A model generated the notes under the pieces. It was not told where the DNA came from, did not search any database, and saw only the letters and a list, made by a program, of their open reading frames with translations. Shown in pieces: positions 38,083 through 49,109 of a stretch of 64,000 nt of DNA. Each line of letters opens with the position of its first letter. Position 1 is the stretch's first letter. Source of the DNA: Aurantiacibacter luteus (lineage in GTDB: Bacteria > Pseudomonadota > Alphaproteobacteria > Sphingomonadales > Sphingomonadaceae). The DNA is taken from positions 868,001-932,000 of the forward strand of contig NZ_LBHB01000001.1 of the NCBI RefSeq assembly GCF_001010945.1, given 5' to 3'. Made by a program: the position numbers and the translations under genes.

Positions 38083-38767
38083 CGCGCAAAATCCACTCTC
38101 CGGGAATGTGGCCGCGGGCGCGGAACAGCTCGGCGTGCCAGGCCGGGCGGCCGGGGGCGGCGGTGTTCCACAGCGGCGGGGCGGAGGGCGCGGCGCGCGC
38201 GCGCCAGCGCATCCGGGCCGAGCTCAGCTCCGCCTCGGCATCGAGCCGCACCATGACGAGCGGAACCCCGTGCCGCTCCGCCGCCAGCGTGAGGCGGCGC
38301 GAGGCGGTGAAGTCGAGCGCCTTCGGATTGCCCGCCAGTTCGCCGATGACGCAGGCGAGGTCGCGGCAGCGCACGCCCTCCTCCAGCGCGAACAGCGCGT
38401 CCTCCGGCTTGTCGGCGGCGACGTGGATCAGCCGGTGGGCGAGCCAGCGCGGCAGGCCGGGACGGTACGGCGTGCCCGCCAGCCGCCGCGCGCGCTTGTC
38501 CTGCACCCACAGCACCGGCTTCTCCTCCGCCTCGGCCCCCATGCCCGCGCCCGCACCCGCCGCCCGCGCCGCCGTGCGCAGGCCGTCTCTCGCGAGGGCG
38601 AGCGCCAGCCCCGCCCCGCTCCCTTCCGTGGCGGGAGCGAAGACCTCGGCGTGCAGCGCGTGCGCCGCGCCCGGCTGCCAGCGCGGCGCGAGCGCACCGG
38701 CCGAAGCCAGCTCGCCCGCACGCATCAGGCCGCCGCAAGCTGGCGAGATGTGGGGTGCCATATCCAT
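37982..38767 (-). CDS. imuA: ImuA, RecA-like SOS mutagenesis protein
   Basis: A 261-residue protein at the usual place upstream of imuB. It has a degenerate RecA-like fold, with KPVLWVQDKRARR and LPRWLAHRLIHVAADKPEDALFALEEG in the expected order. ImuA is needed with ImuB and DnaE2 for damage-induced mutagenesis. The ATG at 38767 was chosen because AAAGGAG lies ten bases upstream and because a LexA box sits 18 bases before it; an upstream GTG inside the box is unlikely. Its 3' end overlaps imuB. Confidence 0.85.
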   Translation of the reverse strand: MDMAPHISPACGGLMRAGELASAGALAPRWQPGAAHALHAEVFAPATEGSGAGLALALARDGLRTAARAAGAGAGMGAEAEEKPVLWVQDKRARRLAGTPYRPGLPRWLAHRLIHVAADKPEDALFALEEGVRCRDLACVIGELAGNPKALDFTASRRLTLAAERHGVPLVMVRLDAEAELSSARMRWRARAAPSAPPLWNTAAPGRPAWHAELFRARGHIPGEWILRDEDDILAAERPATGTTDHGDLVPGADARSLATL

Positions 38768-38784
38768 GGCGAATCGACTCCTTT

Positions 38785-38799
38785 GTTCCACTTATGTTC
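38785..38799 (-). promoter_or_regulatory. LexA box of imuA-imuB
   Basis: GTTC at 38785-38788, seven bases, GTTC at 38796-38799; on the imuA strand GAAC-ATAAGTG-GAAC. Position 18 bases upstream of the imuA start fits an operator overlapping the promoter. It is also upstream of the divergent PNPOx-fold gene at 38908, though 109 bases away. Confidence 0.85.
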
Positions 38800-38907
38800 C
38801 CGTTCGCGGCGGCACGCAACCGCAGGCCCGAAACGGGTGTGGACTTTTGGGCAGGCGCGGAACCGCAGGCACCGCCCTGCCGTTGAGCGGGAAAAAGGAG
38901 ACCGAGA

Positions 38908-39375
38908 ATGAGCGACACCGAAGACCTGAAGCACACGTTCTGGAAGACGCTGGCCGACAGCCCCTTCCTGTTCCTCCAGCTCGACAGCGCACCGCACGAT
39001 GCCGTGCCGATGACCGCGCAGCTCGACAAGGATGCGAACAGCGCGATCTGGTTCTTCACAACCCGCGATCACACGCTGGCCGCGGGCGGTCCGGCGACGG
39101 CCACCTTCAGCGGCAAGGGGCACGACATGTTCAGCCGCTTTACCGGCGTGCTGAGCGAGGAAACGAGCCGCGAGCGATTCGAGAAAATGTGGAGCAAGCC
39201 GGTCGAGGCGTGGTTCCCCGGCGGCAAGGACGATCCCAAGATCCTGCTGCTACGCATGGACCTGGGCCAGGCGGAGATCTGGGGCGACCTCGGCATGATC
39301 GACACGGCCAAGATGCTGCTCGGCTTCGACGTGCGCGACGAAGCCGCCAAGGAACATACCGAGACGGCGCTCTAG
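38908..39375 (+). CDS. Pyridoxamine 5'-phosphate oxidase-fold stress protein
   Basis: A 155-residue protein of the general-stress-protein-26 branch of the PNPOx-like split-barrel family. Recognisable parts are PMTAQLDKDANSAIWFFTTRDH, the flavin-side strand, and EKMWSKPVEAWFPGGKDDPKILLLRMD in the second half. Such proteins bind FMN, F420 or haem; the cofactor is not clear here. GAAAAAGGAG upstream supports the ATG. It is divergent from imuA and might respond to stress, but its own promoter lacks a LexA box close by. A strong terminator follows. Confidence 0.85.
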   Translation: MSDTEDLKHTFWKTLADSPFLFLQLDSAPHDAVPMTAQLDKDANSAIWFFTTRDHTLAAGGPATATFSGKGHDMFSRFTGVLSEETSRERFEKMWSKPVEAWFPGGKDDPKILLLRMDLGQAEIWGDLGMIDTAKMLLGFDVRDEAAKEHTETAL

Positions 39376-39413
39376 CGCCTGCCGGTCACCAAGACGCGTC
39401 CGTCACGCGCGTA

Positions 39414-39452
39414 GGGCCGCCGCTCCCTTTCCGGGGGAGCGGCGGCCCTTTT
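39414..39452 (+). terminator. Rho-independent terminator after the PNPOx-fold gene
   Basis: GGGCCGCCGCTCCC at 39414-39427 pairs with GGGAGCGGCGGCCC at 39435-39448 (14 bp), followed by TTTT. It lies between two convergent genes. Confidence 0.92.
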
Positions 39453-39470
39453 CATGCGCCGGTTGGCGAC

Positions 39471-41060
39471 TTAGCGGTCCGGATGGCTTTCCGGCGTGTC
39501 GATCGGGAAGTCGTGGTCCTGTCCGCCGATCTCGTCGACGACCTCCACCACGCCGCGGCCCAGGTGGCTGCGGCTGCGGCCGTAACCGAAGTAGACGAGC
39601 AGACCGATGGCGCTCCAGATCGGCAGCACCATCATGGCCTCGAACGGCAGGTTGAGGAACAGGAAGGCACAGCCGAAGATCGTCAGCGGTCCAACCAGCC
39701 ACAGCGCCGGCGTGCGGAAGGCGCGCTGGCGCGTCGGATCGCTCTTGCGCAGCAACATCACCGCCACGGCCACCATCAGGAAGGCGTAGAGCGTGCCCGC
39801 GTTGGCGATGTCGGCCAGCTGGCCCACCGGGAAGAAGGCAGCGCCGATCGCCACGATCACGCCGGTGATGGCGGTCACGACGTAGGGTGTCTTCCACTTC
39901 GGATGCACCTTGCTGAGCCCCTCGGGCAGCAGGCCGTCACGGCTCATCACGAAGAAGATACGGGTCTGCGCAAACAGCAGCACCAGGATGACCGAAGGCA
40001 GCGCCAGGAAGGCGGCGATGCCGAGCACGTTGCCGATGCCGGAGAAGCCGATTTCGCGCAGGACGTGGGCCAGCGCCTCGTCCGAACAGACCAGCGCGCC
40101 CGAATACTGCGCCATGGCGCACTGGCGGGCGAGCTCTTCCGAACCGGCCGGGAACGGCACGCCGTTCGGCCCCATGATCGGCTGGCCGCCGATAGTGCCG
40201 ATGGCACCCGCCGCGACCAGGATGTAGAACACGGTGCAGAACAGCAGCGAACCCACGAGGCCGATGGGCACGTTGCGCTGCGGGTTCTTGGTCTCTTCCG
40301 CCGCAGTGGAGACCGCGTCGAAACCGACGTAGGCGAAGAAGATGGTCGCCGCCGCGCCCACCGCGCCCACGCCCGTGCCGAAGCCGCCGAACACGCCGGC
40401 GGGCAGGAAGGGGTTGAACCTGTCGGGATCGAAATAGGCGCTCGTCAGGGTGAGGCCGATGAACAGCGTCAGCGCCGTCACCTTGATGGCGACCAGCACG
40501 GCATTGACCTTGGCGCTCTCCGAGGTGCCGATCATCAGTAGCCAGGTGACGAGCAGGGCGATGACCATGGCCGGCAGGTTGATGAACCCGCCCGGCTCTC
40601 CGCCCAACGCCAGCGGCCCCGCGGCCAGCCATTGCGGCAGCGTTATCCCGAGGAATTCGTTGAGTATGGTGCCGGAGAAATATCCCGACCAGCCCACCGA
40701 CACGGCGGACGCGGCAATGGCGTATTCCAGCACCAGCGCCCAGCCCACGGTCCAGGCGAGAAACTCGCCCATGGTGGCATAGCTGTAGGTATAAGCGCTG
40801 CCCGCGACGGGGATCATCGCGGCGATTTCGGCATAACAAAGCGCAGCCACGATGCACACGAGACCCGCGATCACGAAGGCCAGCATCAGGCCCGGGCCCG
40901 CCTTCTGCGCGCCGGCGGCGGTCAGCACGAAGATGCCGGTGCCGATGATGCAGCCGATGCCGAACAGCATGAGCTGGAAGGCACCGAGCGAACGGTGCAG
41001 CGATTTCTTTTCCGCCGTCGCGAGTATCGCGTCGAGCGGTTTCACACGGTCAAGAATCAT
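39471..41060 (-). CDS. APC family amino acid permease (CAT/YfnA-like)
   Basis: A 529-residue inner-membrane transporter with about 12-13 helices. The first helix has GIGCIIGTGIFVLTAAGA, the substrate-binding Gly-rich break of the APC fold. FFAYVGFDAVSTAAEETKNP is the conserved loop of the cationic amino acid transporter branch. An extracellular loop of about 50 residues (near residues 320-370) holds two Cys that may form a disulfide. The ATG at 41060 follows GGAGGAG at somewhat long spacing. Substrate: probably amino acids; specificity not deducible. Confidence 0.9.
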   Translation of the reverse strand: MILDRVKPLDAILATAEKKSLHRSLGAFQLMLFGIGCIIGTGIFVLTAAGAQKAGPGLMLAFVIAGLVCIVAALCYAEIAAMIPVAGSAYTYSYATMGEFLAWTVGWALVLEYAIAASAVSVGWSGYFSGTILNEFLGITLPQWLAAGPLALGGEPGGFINLPAMVIALLVTWLLMIGTSESAKVNAVLVAIKVTALTLFIGLTLTSAYFDPDRFNPFLPAGVFGGFGTGVGAVGAAATIFFAYVGFDAVSTAAEETKNPQRNVPIGLVGSLLFCTVFYILVAAGAIGTIGGQPIMGPNGVPFPAGSEELARQCAMAQYSGALVCSDEALAHVLREIGFSGIGNVLGIAAFLALPSVILVLLFAQTRIFFVMSRDGLLPEGLSKVHPKWKTPYVVTAITGVIVAIGAAFFPVGQLADIANAGTLYAFLMVAVAVMLLRKSDPTRQRAFRTPALWLVGPLTIFGCAFLFLNLPFEAMMVLPIWSAIGLLVYFGYGRSRSHLGRGVVEVVDEIGGQDHDFPIDTPESHPDR

Positions 41061-41138
41061 GCCGTGACGTCTCCTCCCGGCGCTGCGACGATCGCAGCGC
41101 GATGGCAGGGGTATTATGCCGATTTCACCGGCTGACAA

Positions 41139-42581
41139 TCAGGAAAACGAAAGCCGTTCAAGCAACTGTGGGAAAAGCCCGAAGAGTAGGATCGCGGCGA
41201 CCGCCAGCGGGCACAGCCATGCCAGCAGGAAGCGCCACAGCGTGAACATCGGCCGCGAAAGGCCGGTGGTCTGCTCGGTCAGCCGCCGGTCCGCCCGCCA
41301 CCCGACGAAAAGCGAGGTGCAAAGGGCTCCCAGCGGCAGCATGATCTTGCCGGTGAAGCCGTCGACGGTATCGAGAATGTCGGTCTCCGCGAACAGTGGC
41401 CAGAAGCCCAGCGGGCGAACGTCGGCCCAAACGTTGTAGCCCAAGAGGCAGGCAACGCCGATGGCGAATGCGCCGATGCCGAAGGTCAGCGCCGAGCGCT
41501 GGCGGCTCCAGCCGAGCTCTCCGATGGCCCAGGCGGTCGGCACCTCGAGCAGCGAGATCGAGCTGGTGATCGCGGCGACGAGGACGAGGATGAAGAACAG
41601 CATCCCCACCAGCGCCCCCGCCGGCATCGCCTCGAAGGCGAAGGGCAGCGTCTGGAACACCAGCGTCGGTCCGGCCGCGGGGTCAAGCCCGACGGCAAAG
41701 ACGATGGGGAAAATCATCAGGCCGGCGATCAGCGCCACCGCCGTATCGGCGAAACCGATGGCAAAGGCCGTGGGGCCGAGCCGCGTCCCCTCGCGGATGT
41801 AGGAGCCGTAGGTGATGATGCCGGCGACCCCCAGCGAGAGCGAGAACAGCGCCTGTCCCAGCGCCTCGTTCATCACCCGCGCATCCAGCTTCGACCAGTC
41901 GGGCGTGAACAGGAAGGCCGCCGCCTCTCCCACGTCGCCGACGATGGCGCCGTAGATGGTGATGGCGAGAAGGAGCACGAAAAAGGCGGGCATCAGCCAG
42001 GTCGCCGCCTTCTCGATCCCCCCGGAAACGCCGCGCGCCACGATGAACAGGGTCGCGCCCATGAAGACGAGGTGCATGGCGAGCAGCAGGCCGGGCGAGG
42101 CGAAGAGGTCGCCCATGCGCCCGGCGATCTGTTCCTGCGTTTCGCCTTGCAGCGCGCCGCGGAAGGGTTCGCCCGCGAGAAGTGCCTGCACGAAGTCCCC
42201 GGCGAACACGCCGACGTAATAGAGCACCCAGCCCGCGACGACGGAATAGAAGCTGACGATCAGGAAGGCCGCCAGTGCGCCGAGCCCGCCGAACAGCGAC
42301 CAGCGCGGCGAGACCTTGGATGTCTTGGCCACCTTGCGGATCGAGCCCACGGCATCGGTCTGCCCGGCGCGGCCGATGAAGATCTCGGCCAGCAGCAGCG
42401 GCAGGCCCAGCAGCACGACGCAGCCGATGTAGAAGATGACGAAGGCCCCGCCCCCGTTCTCGCCCGCGAGCGTGGGAAACCGCCAGAGATTGCCCAGCCC
42501 CACCGCCGCGCCGATTGCCGCCAGGATGAATGCGCTGCGCGACGACCAACCGTCGCCCGTGGGGGTGCCTGAAATCGCCAT
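41139..42581 (-). CDS. Sodium-dependent transporter of the NSS (SNF) family
   Basis: A 480-residue neurotransmitter:sodium symporter-type protein with about 12 helices. The first helix reads ILAAIGAAVGLGNLWRFPTL, the family signature that forms the sodium and substrate sites, and GGAFVIFYIGCVVLLGLPLLLAE follows in the second. Bacterial members carry amino acids such as tyrosine, tryptophan or leucine with sodium; the substrate is not known here. It lies upstream of the APC permease in the same direction, 78 bases apart. Confidence 0.92.
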   Translation of the reverse strand: MAISGTPTGDGWSSRSAFILAAIGAAVGLGNLWRFPTLAGENGGGAFVIFYIGCVVLLGLPLLLAEIFIGRAGQTDAVGSIRKVAKTSKVSPRWSLFGGLGALAAFLIVSFYSVVAGWVLYYVGVFAGDFVQALLAGEPFRGALQGETQEQIAGRMGDLFASPGLLLAMHLVFMGATLFIVARGVSGGIEKAATWLMPAFFVLLLAITIYGAIVGDVGEAAAFLFTPDWSKLDARVMNEALGQALFSLSLGVAGIITYGSYIREGTRLGPTAFAIGFADTAVALIAGLMIFPIVFAVGLDPAAGPTLVFQTLPFAFEAMPAGALVGMLFFILVLVAAITSSISLLEVPTAWAIGELGWSRQRSALTFGIGAFAIGVACLLGYNVWADVRPLGFWPLFAETDILDTVDGFTGKIMLPLGALCTSLFVGWRADRRLTEQTTGLSRPMFTLWRFLLAWLCPLAVAAILLFGLFPQLLERLSFS

Positions 42582-42695
42582 GCCCGTCGTCTCTCCGATG
42601 CTGTCTGTTCTTGCTAAAGGTTACCCTTGCAACTTTTGTCCGCGAGGCCAAGGGCGCGGTTGGCGGTTTCTTTCCCCGGCGCTAAGGGGATGACC

Positions 42696-43571
42696 ATGTC
42701 CACGACCTTCACGCTCGACACCGCGACCAGCCGCGCGAACCCGACGCCGCAGCCGATGCGGCGGCTGACCGTGCCGAAGATCCGCGCGCGCAAGGTGGAC
42801 GGCGCGACGGCAGAGCCGATCGTGATGCTCACCGCCTATACCGCGCGCCAGGCGCAGCTTCTCGATCCGCACTGCGACCTGCTGCTGGTGGGGGATTCGC
42901 TGGGGCAGGTCATCTACGGCCTGCCCTCGACCATTCCCGTCACGCTGGAGATGATGGCCAATCACGCCGCAGCCGTGGTGCGCGGCAGTTATCACTCGGT
43001 GGTGGTGGTCGATATGCCCTTCGGCGCCTACGAGGCGAGCCCCGAGGCCGCGTTCGCGGCGGCGGCGCACCTGCTCAAGACGAGCGGCGCGGCGGCAGTA
43101 AAGCTGGAGGGCGGCGCGGCGATGGCCGAGACCGTCGCCTTCCTCGTCCAGCGCGGCATTCCGGTGATGGGCCACGTCGGCCTCACTCCGCAGGCGGTCA
43201 ACGTATTGGGCGGCTATGCCGCGCGCGGCCGCGACGATGCGGAGGCGGACAAGATCCTCGGCGATGCCAGGGCGCTGGAACAGGCCGGGGCCTTCGCCGT
43301 GGTGGTCGAGGGCGTGGTCGAACCCATCGCCGTCGCCGTGACCGAGGCGCTCGGCTGCCCCGTCATCGGCATCGGTGCCTCGGCCAGGTGTGACGGGCAG
43401 GTGCTCGTCACCGAGGACATGCTCGGCATGTTCGAGCGCACGCCCCGCTTCGTGAAGCGTTACGGCGACATCGCCGCCACCATTTCCGAGACCGCAGAAC
43501 GCTACGCCGCCGAGGTGCGCGAGCGCAGCTTTCCCGGCCCCGACCAGCTCTACCAGCCAAAGGACGATTGA
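42696..43571 (+). CDS. panB: 3-methyl-2-oxobutanoate hydroxymethyltransferase PanB
   Basis: PanB transfers a hydroxymethyl group from methylene-tetrahydrofolate to 2-ketoisovalerate, the first step to pantothenate. It thereby draws on the ilv pathway product. The 291-residue protein has [34 protein letters not shown] (Mg-binding Asp), [21 protein letters not shown] and [10 protein letters not shown] in the family order, with catalytic Glu in [17 protein letters not shown] favours the ATG at 42696 over 42690. The stop overlaps the TTG start of the DUF475 gene. Confidence 0.95.
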   Translation: MSTTFTLDTATSRANPTPQPMRRLTVPKIRARKVDGATAEPIVMLTAYTARQAQLLDPHCDLLLVGDSLGQVIYGLPSTIPVTLEMMANHAAAVVRGSYHSVVVVDMPFGAYEASPEAAFAAAAHLLKTSGAAAVKLEGGAAMAETVAFLVQRGIPVMGHVGLTPQAVNVLGGYAARGRDDAEADKILGDARALEQAGAFAVVVEGVVEPIAVAVTEALGCPVIGIGASARCDGQVLVTEDMLGMFERTPRFVKRYGDIAATISETAERYAAEVRERSFPGPDQLYQPKDD

Positions 43572-44644
43572 AGTTGGGCACGTTTCGCAAATACTACGGC
43601 TTCTCGCTAGTCTTCACCGTCATCTGCCTGGCGCTGGGTGCGTGGTACGGATGGTCCGCCACGGGCAGCCTTGGCGGCACGGCGGCAATGCTGTGGATCA
43701 TCCTCGTGCTCTCGGTCCTGGAAATCTCGCTCAGCTTCGACAACGCCGTGGTCAACGCCAGCGTGCTCAAGGGCATGGATAAAATCTGGCAACGCCGGTT
43801 CCTCACCTGGGGCATCGCCTTTGCCGTATTCGGTATGCGCGTGGTCTTCCCGCTCGCCATCGTCGCCATCGCAGCGGGGCTGGGCCCGATGGAGACCATC
43901 AATCTTTCGCTCAACAACCCGGCGGAATACGAGCGCATCGTCAGCTCCGCTCACGTCGGCATCGCGGGCTTCGGCGGAGCTTTCCTCGCCATGGTCGGGC
44001 TCAAGTTCTTCTTCGATCCCAACAAGGACATTCACTGGATCCGCAAGATCGAGGAATGGCTGAGCAAGTTCGCCGCCCTGCCCGCGGCGGAAATCGCCAT
44101 CCTGCTGCTGGTGCTGTGGGGCATTTCGGGAATGCTGCCGGACGAGGAGGCGTTGACCTTCCTCATTGCCGGCATCCTCGGCCTCGTCACATTCATCGCG
44201 GTGGAGGGCATCAACACCATCCTCGAACTGCACGAGGAGAAGCAGCGACTGGCGGGCGCGGTGGTCAAGAGCGGGCTCGGCGGATTCCTCTACCTCAACG
44301 TGCTGGACGCGAGCTTCAGCTTCGACGGCGTGATCGGGGCCTTTGCGCTGTCAAACAACATGATCGTCATCGCGCTGGGCCTTTCCATCGGTGCGATGTT
44401 CGTGCGATCGATGACCATTCACCTCGTCGAGAAGGGCACGCTGGCGCAGTATCGCTTCCTCGAGAACGGGGCTTTCTGGGCGATCATCGCGCTGGGCGGC
44501 ATCATGCTGTTTTCCGCCCGCTTCCACATCCCCGAGACGATCACTGGCCTCATCGGCGCCATCCTGATCGGCCTCAGCCTGTGGTGGTCGGTGCGCTTCA
44601 ACAAGCGGCATCCGGATGCGGAGGCGCTGAACCCGCATTCCTGA
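43568..44644 (+). CDS. DUF475 family membrane protein (TerC-related)
   Basis: A 358-residue membrane protein with about nine to ten helices. Acidic motifs inside helices, [19 protein letters not shown] and [19 protein letters not shown], resemble those of TerC proteins, to which DUF475 is related; a metal-transport role is inferred only. The start is TTG at 43568, overlapping the panB stop, with AAAGGA just upstream; a second TTG two codons later is possible. The 3' end overlaps the convergent sodium symporter gene by 47 bases. Confidence 0.87.
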   Translation: MKLGTFRKYYGFSLVFTVICLALGAWYGWSATGSLGGTAAMLWIILVLSVLEISLSFDNAVVNASVLKGMDKIWQRRFLTWGIAFAVFGMRVVFPLAIVAIAAGLGPMETINLSLNNPAEYERIVSSAHVGIAGFGGAFLAMVGLKFFFDPNKDIHWIRKIEEWLSKFAALPAAEIAILLLVLWGISGMLPDEEALTFLIAGILGLVTFIAVEGINTILELHEEKQRLAGAVVKSGLGGFLYLNVLDASFSFDGVIGAFALSNNMIVIALGLSIGAMFVRSMTIHLVEKGTLAQYRFLENGAFWAIIALGGIMLFSARFHIPETITGLIGAILIGLSLWWSVRFNKRHPDAEALNPHS

Positions 44645-45590
44645 TGCGCGCTGCCAGCGGGGCGGAGATCACCAGCTGCAGCAGGTGATAGAGCAGCACC
44701 GGCAGCAGCACGAGCCCGGCGGTGGCGGGCGGGAACAGGATGGCGGCGAGCGGCGCGCCCATGGCGATGCTCTTCTGCGCGCCTGCAAAGAGGAAGGCGA
44801 TGCGGTCGGGCCACCCAAGCCGCAACAGCCCGCCCGTCCACCAGGCCCCGCCAAACCCCAGCGCCAGCAGCGCGCCCACCATGCCGAGCAGCATGGCCCA
44901 CTCGGCCAGCGACAGCAGGCTCCACAGCCCCTGCACCACCGCGCCCGAGAATGCGACGTAGACGGCGATGGCGATGGCGATGCGGTCGGCCCAGGCGAAC
45001 AGGGCCTTTCGCTCCGCCACCAGCGGCCCCGCCCGTCGCTGCGCCAGCTGACCGATCGCGAACGGAAGCAGCAGGATGAGGCCGATCCGCTCCAGCCCGC
45101 CGACGTCGATGCCCGGCATTCCGCTCGAAGCCAGCAGGCCGACCAGCGGCGCCGTCACGAATACGCCGAGGATATTGAGCACAGCGGCCGCGATCACCGA
45201 ACTGGCGACATTGCCGCCGGCGATGGAGCTGTAGGCCGTCGCCGATTGCACGGTGGATGGCAGCACGCCCAGAAACACGAAGCCCAGCGCCACGCTGGCC
45301 GGCAGAAAAGCCGAGCCGAGCTGCGCCGCGCCCAAGCCCGCCAGCGCCATCGCTCCGAACACCCAGACGATGAGCGGCAGCAGGAAGCGCGCATGGCGAA
45401 GGCCGCGTGCGACCTCGGCGCGCGGCAGGCGAAGGCCGTTGAGCAGGAACAGCAGGAAGATCGCCGCATCCGACACGCTCGTGGCGATCTCGCGCGAGCG
45501 CCCCTCGACCGGGAACAGGCTCGCCAGCACGATCGCCAGCAGCAGCAGGCGCACCAGCGGGTCGATCGCGGCGGACAGGCGGGCGAGCAT
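44598..45590 (-). CDS. Bile acid:sodium symporter family protein (YfeH/SLC10A7-like)
   Basis: A 330-residue membrane protein with about ten helices. FLLNGLRLPRAEV near residue 48-60, then LGVLPSTVQSATAYSSIAGGNVASS (family crossover motif with Ser/Thr and Asn for sodium) and, later, FAGAQKSIAMGAPLAA are typical of the SLC10A7/YfeH branch. The substrate is unknown; bacterial members transport small organic anions. The C-terminal 16 codons overlap the convergent DUF475 gene. Confidence 0.87.
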   Translation of the reverse strand: MLARLSAAIDPLVRLLLLAIVLASLFPVEGRSREIATSVSDAAIFLLFLLNGLRLPRAEVARGLRHARFLLPLIVWVFGAMALAGLGAAQLGSAFLPASVALGFVFLGVLPSTVQSATAYSSIAGGNVASSVIAAAVLNILGVFVTAPLVGLLASSGMPGIDVGGLERIGLILLLPFAIGQLAQRRAGPLVAERKALFAWADRIAIAIAVYVAFSGAVVQGLWSLLSLAEWAMLLGMVGALLALGFGGAWWTGGLLRLGWPDRIAFLFAGAQKSIAMGAPLAAILFPPATAGLVLLPVLLYHLLQLVISAPLAARIRNAGSAPPHPDAAC

Positions 45591-45624
45591 CGGCCTCGCC
45601 CCTGCCCGCTGCGAAGGGCGCTGT

Positions 45625-47003
<1,379 letters not shown>

Positions 47004-47004
<1 letters not shown>

Positions 47005-49109
47005 CACGCCACCTCTTTCATGTGCTGCTGCATGGCGCGCAGCATCTGGGATGTTTCGCTGAGCGGCAGGCGCAGCAGGAAGCGGGTGCCCAGCCCCTCG
47101 CGCGATTCCACGTCGAGCCGCCCGCCCATCGCGCGCACCAGTTCGCGCGCTTCGTAGGCACCGATGCCGAAGCCGCCGGGCTTGGACGAATGGAACGGCC
47201 GGAACAGGCGCGTGCGAATGAAATCGGGGCTCATCCCCTCGCCCGAATCGACCACCTCGACCACGGCGCTGCCGGCTTCGGCGCGCAGGTGCAGGAACAC
47301 CGGTTTATCGGCATCGCTGGCGTCGATGGCATTCTGGACGAGATGGACCAGCGCCTGCTCCAGCGCGTCGGCATCGGCGCGCACCATGCACGGCTCCTGC
47401 TCGAGCAGCACGACCTCGCGGTTGGTCCGGTAACGATCGGCGACCTTTGCAAGCAATGCCGCGAGATCGAACTCCTGCCGTTCCTGACCGCCCAAGGTGC
47501 CGTAGCGTCCGAGGCGGGCAAGCAGGCCGGTCAGCTTGTCGGTCGAGTTCCTAAGCGTGATGATCATGTCGGCGCGGAATTCCGGCTTGTCCGCGTGCTT
47601 TTCCGCGTTCCTGGCAAGCAGAGACAGCTGGCTGGCGAGGTTCTTTATATCGTGCATGACGAAGGCGATGCGGCGGTTGAATTCGTCGAATCGCTGCACC
47701 TCGCCCAGCGCATCCTGGCTTGTCTGCTCGGCCAGATAGCTGGCGAGCTGGCGACCGACGACGCGCAGCAGGTCGAAATCCTCCCAGTCCAGCCGCCGGG
47801 CCACCGGCGGGCGGGCGAGCAGGATCACGCCGACCAGCCGCTCGTAATGCAGCAGCGGCACCAGCGCCCATGTGGACGAGTCCTCGAACAGCCAGGCCGG
47901 GCGTGCCGCCGCGGGCACCTCGCCGGCGCGGCCCTGCCTGATGTCGTCGAGGTCGAGGATGAACTGGCTCTCCTCGAAGAACCGTATACCTTCCCCACTC
48001 AGCGCCTCCGCCGGCACCTCGATGCCGTGCCATTGCCAGCGCGCGGCGAGCGCCATGCCGCCTTCCTCGCGCGGGGCGAGCAGTAGGCCCGATGGGCTGT
48101 CGGTAATGTCGGCAATCGCCTGCACGGCGCGCTGCGGCAGCGGCGAATCCTGTCCCGCGCGCCCGATGGTATCGGTGAAGCGCAGCCATTCGGACCGGTA
48201 ATCGTAACGGTGCTGGAACAGGTTCTTCGACAGCGTCACCCGCAGCCAGCCGCGCAGCCGGGCCGAGGGCAAGACCGTCAGCGCGACGAGGCTGGCGAGG
48301 AGCACGAAGCCCGTCTGCAGCACTCGCCCGTAGTCGCTCCCCGCGTAGGCGAGCCCCTTCGCCACCACGACCATCACCACCAGGTAGGCCCCGATCAGCA
48401 GCAGCGAGAACGACTGGAAGGCGAATCCGCGCGACGGGCGCAGGCGCAGGTCGCCCTCGTTGCGCAGAAGCCCCAGCGCCAGCAGGCCCGCGGCGCCCAG
48501 CACGGGCAGCCAGCGCAGGTCGCCGAGCAGGTTGGGGATGTCGCCACCGAGGTAAGCGATGGTGTAGAAATTAAGGTCGTAGAGGAACACGAAGGCGAGC
48601 GCCGCCGCAGGCCAGCGCAGCGTCAGTCGCGCCTGCTGCGATGCGCCGACGTAGAGGTTGTGCACCAGCACCAGTCCTCCGATGCACATCAGCAGGCGGA
48701 ACGTGCAAGCAAAGCGCAGGATCAGCAACTCGGCGTCGGGCTGCGCGGGATATTGCAGGCGCGCGGCGATCAGGGCGAACTGCAGCAGCTCGACGAAGGC
48801 CAGCGTGAACACGACCGGGCGGATCGGGCCGAGGCTCTTGTCGCGCTGGTCGTAGCCGAACAGGCGGTAAAGCATCCACAGCCAGGCAAGGTTGCTGACC
48901 ACCAGCAGCAATTCGCTCGCCACGCTCTCGCCGCCAAATCCGGCGACCGAGAAGCACCATAGCGCAGCCAGCGCCAGCGCCGCGGCGGCAGCATTGATGG
49001 CCGGGCCGTGCCCGCGCCGCGCGGTGTTGAGCCACAGGCTCATCGCCACGGCCGCGCAGGCCGCGACGATGCAGCCGAGGTAACTCGCCATCGACCATGC
49101 GAGGTCCAT
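47004..49109 (-). CDS. prsK: PEP-CTERM system histidine kinase PrsK
   Basis: A 701-residue membrane sensor kinase. About nine N-terminal membrane helices (to about residue 290) are followed by a GAF-like domain (about 330-480) and a kinase core with the phospho-His in FVMHDIKNLASQLSLLARN. The HATPase domain has LVQNAIDAS, DSGEGMS and GGFGIGAYEARELVRAMGG. The HDIKN variant H-box is typical of PrsK. It is coupled by overlapping codons to the transferase gene upstream and to prsR downstream, forming one transcript of three genes. Confidence 0.92.
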
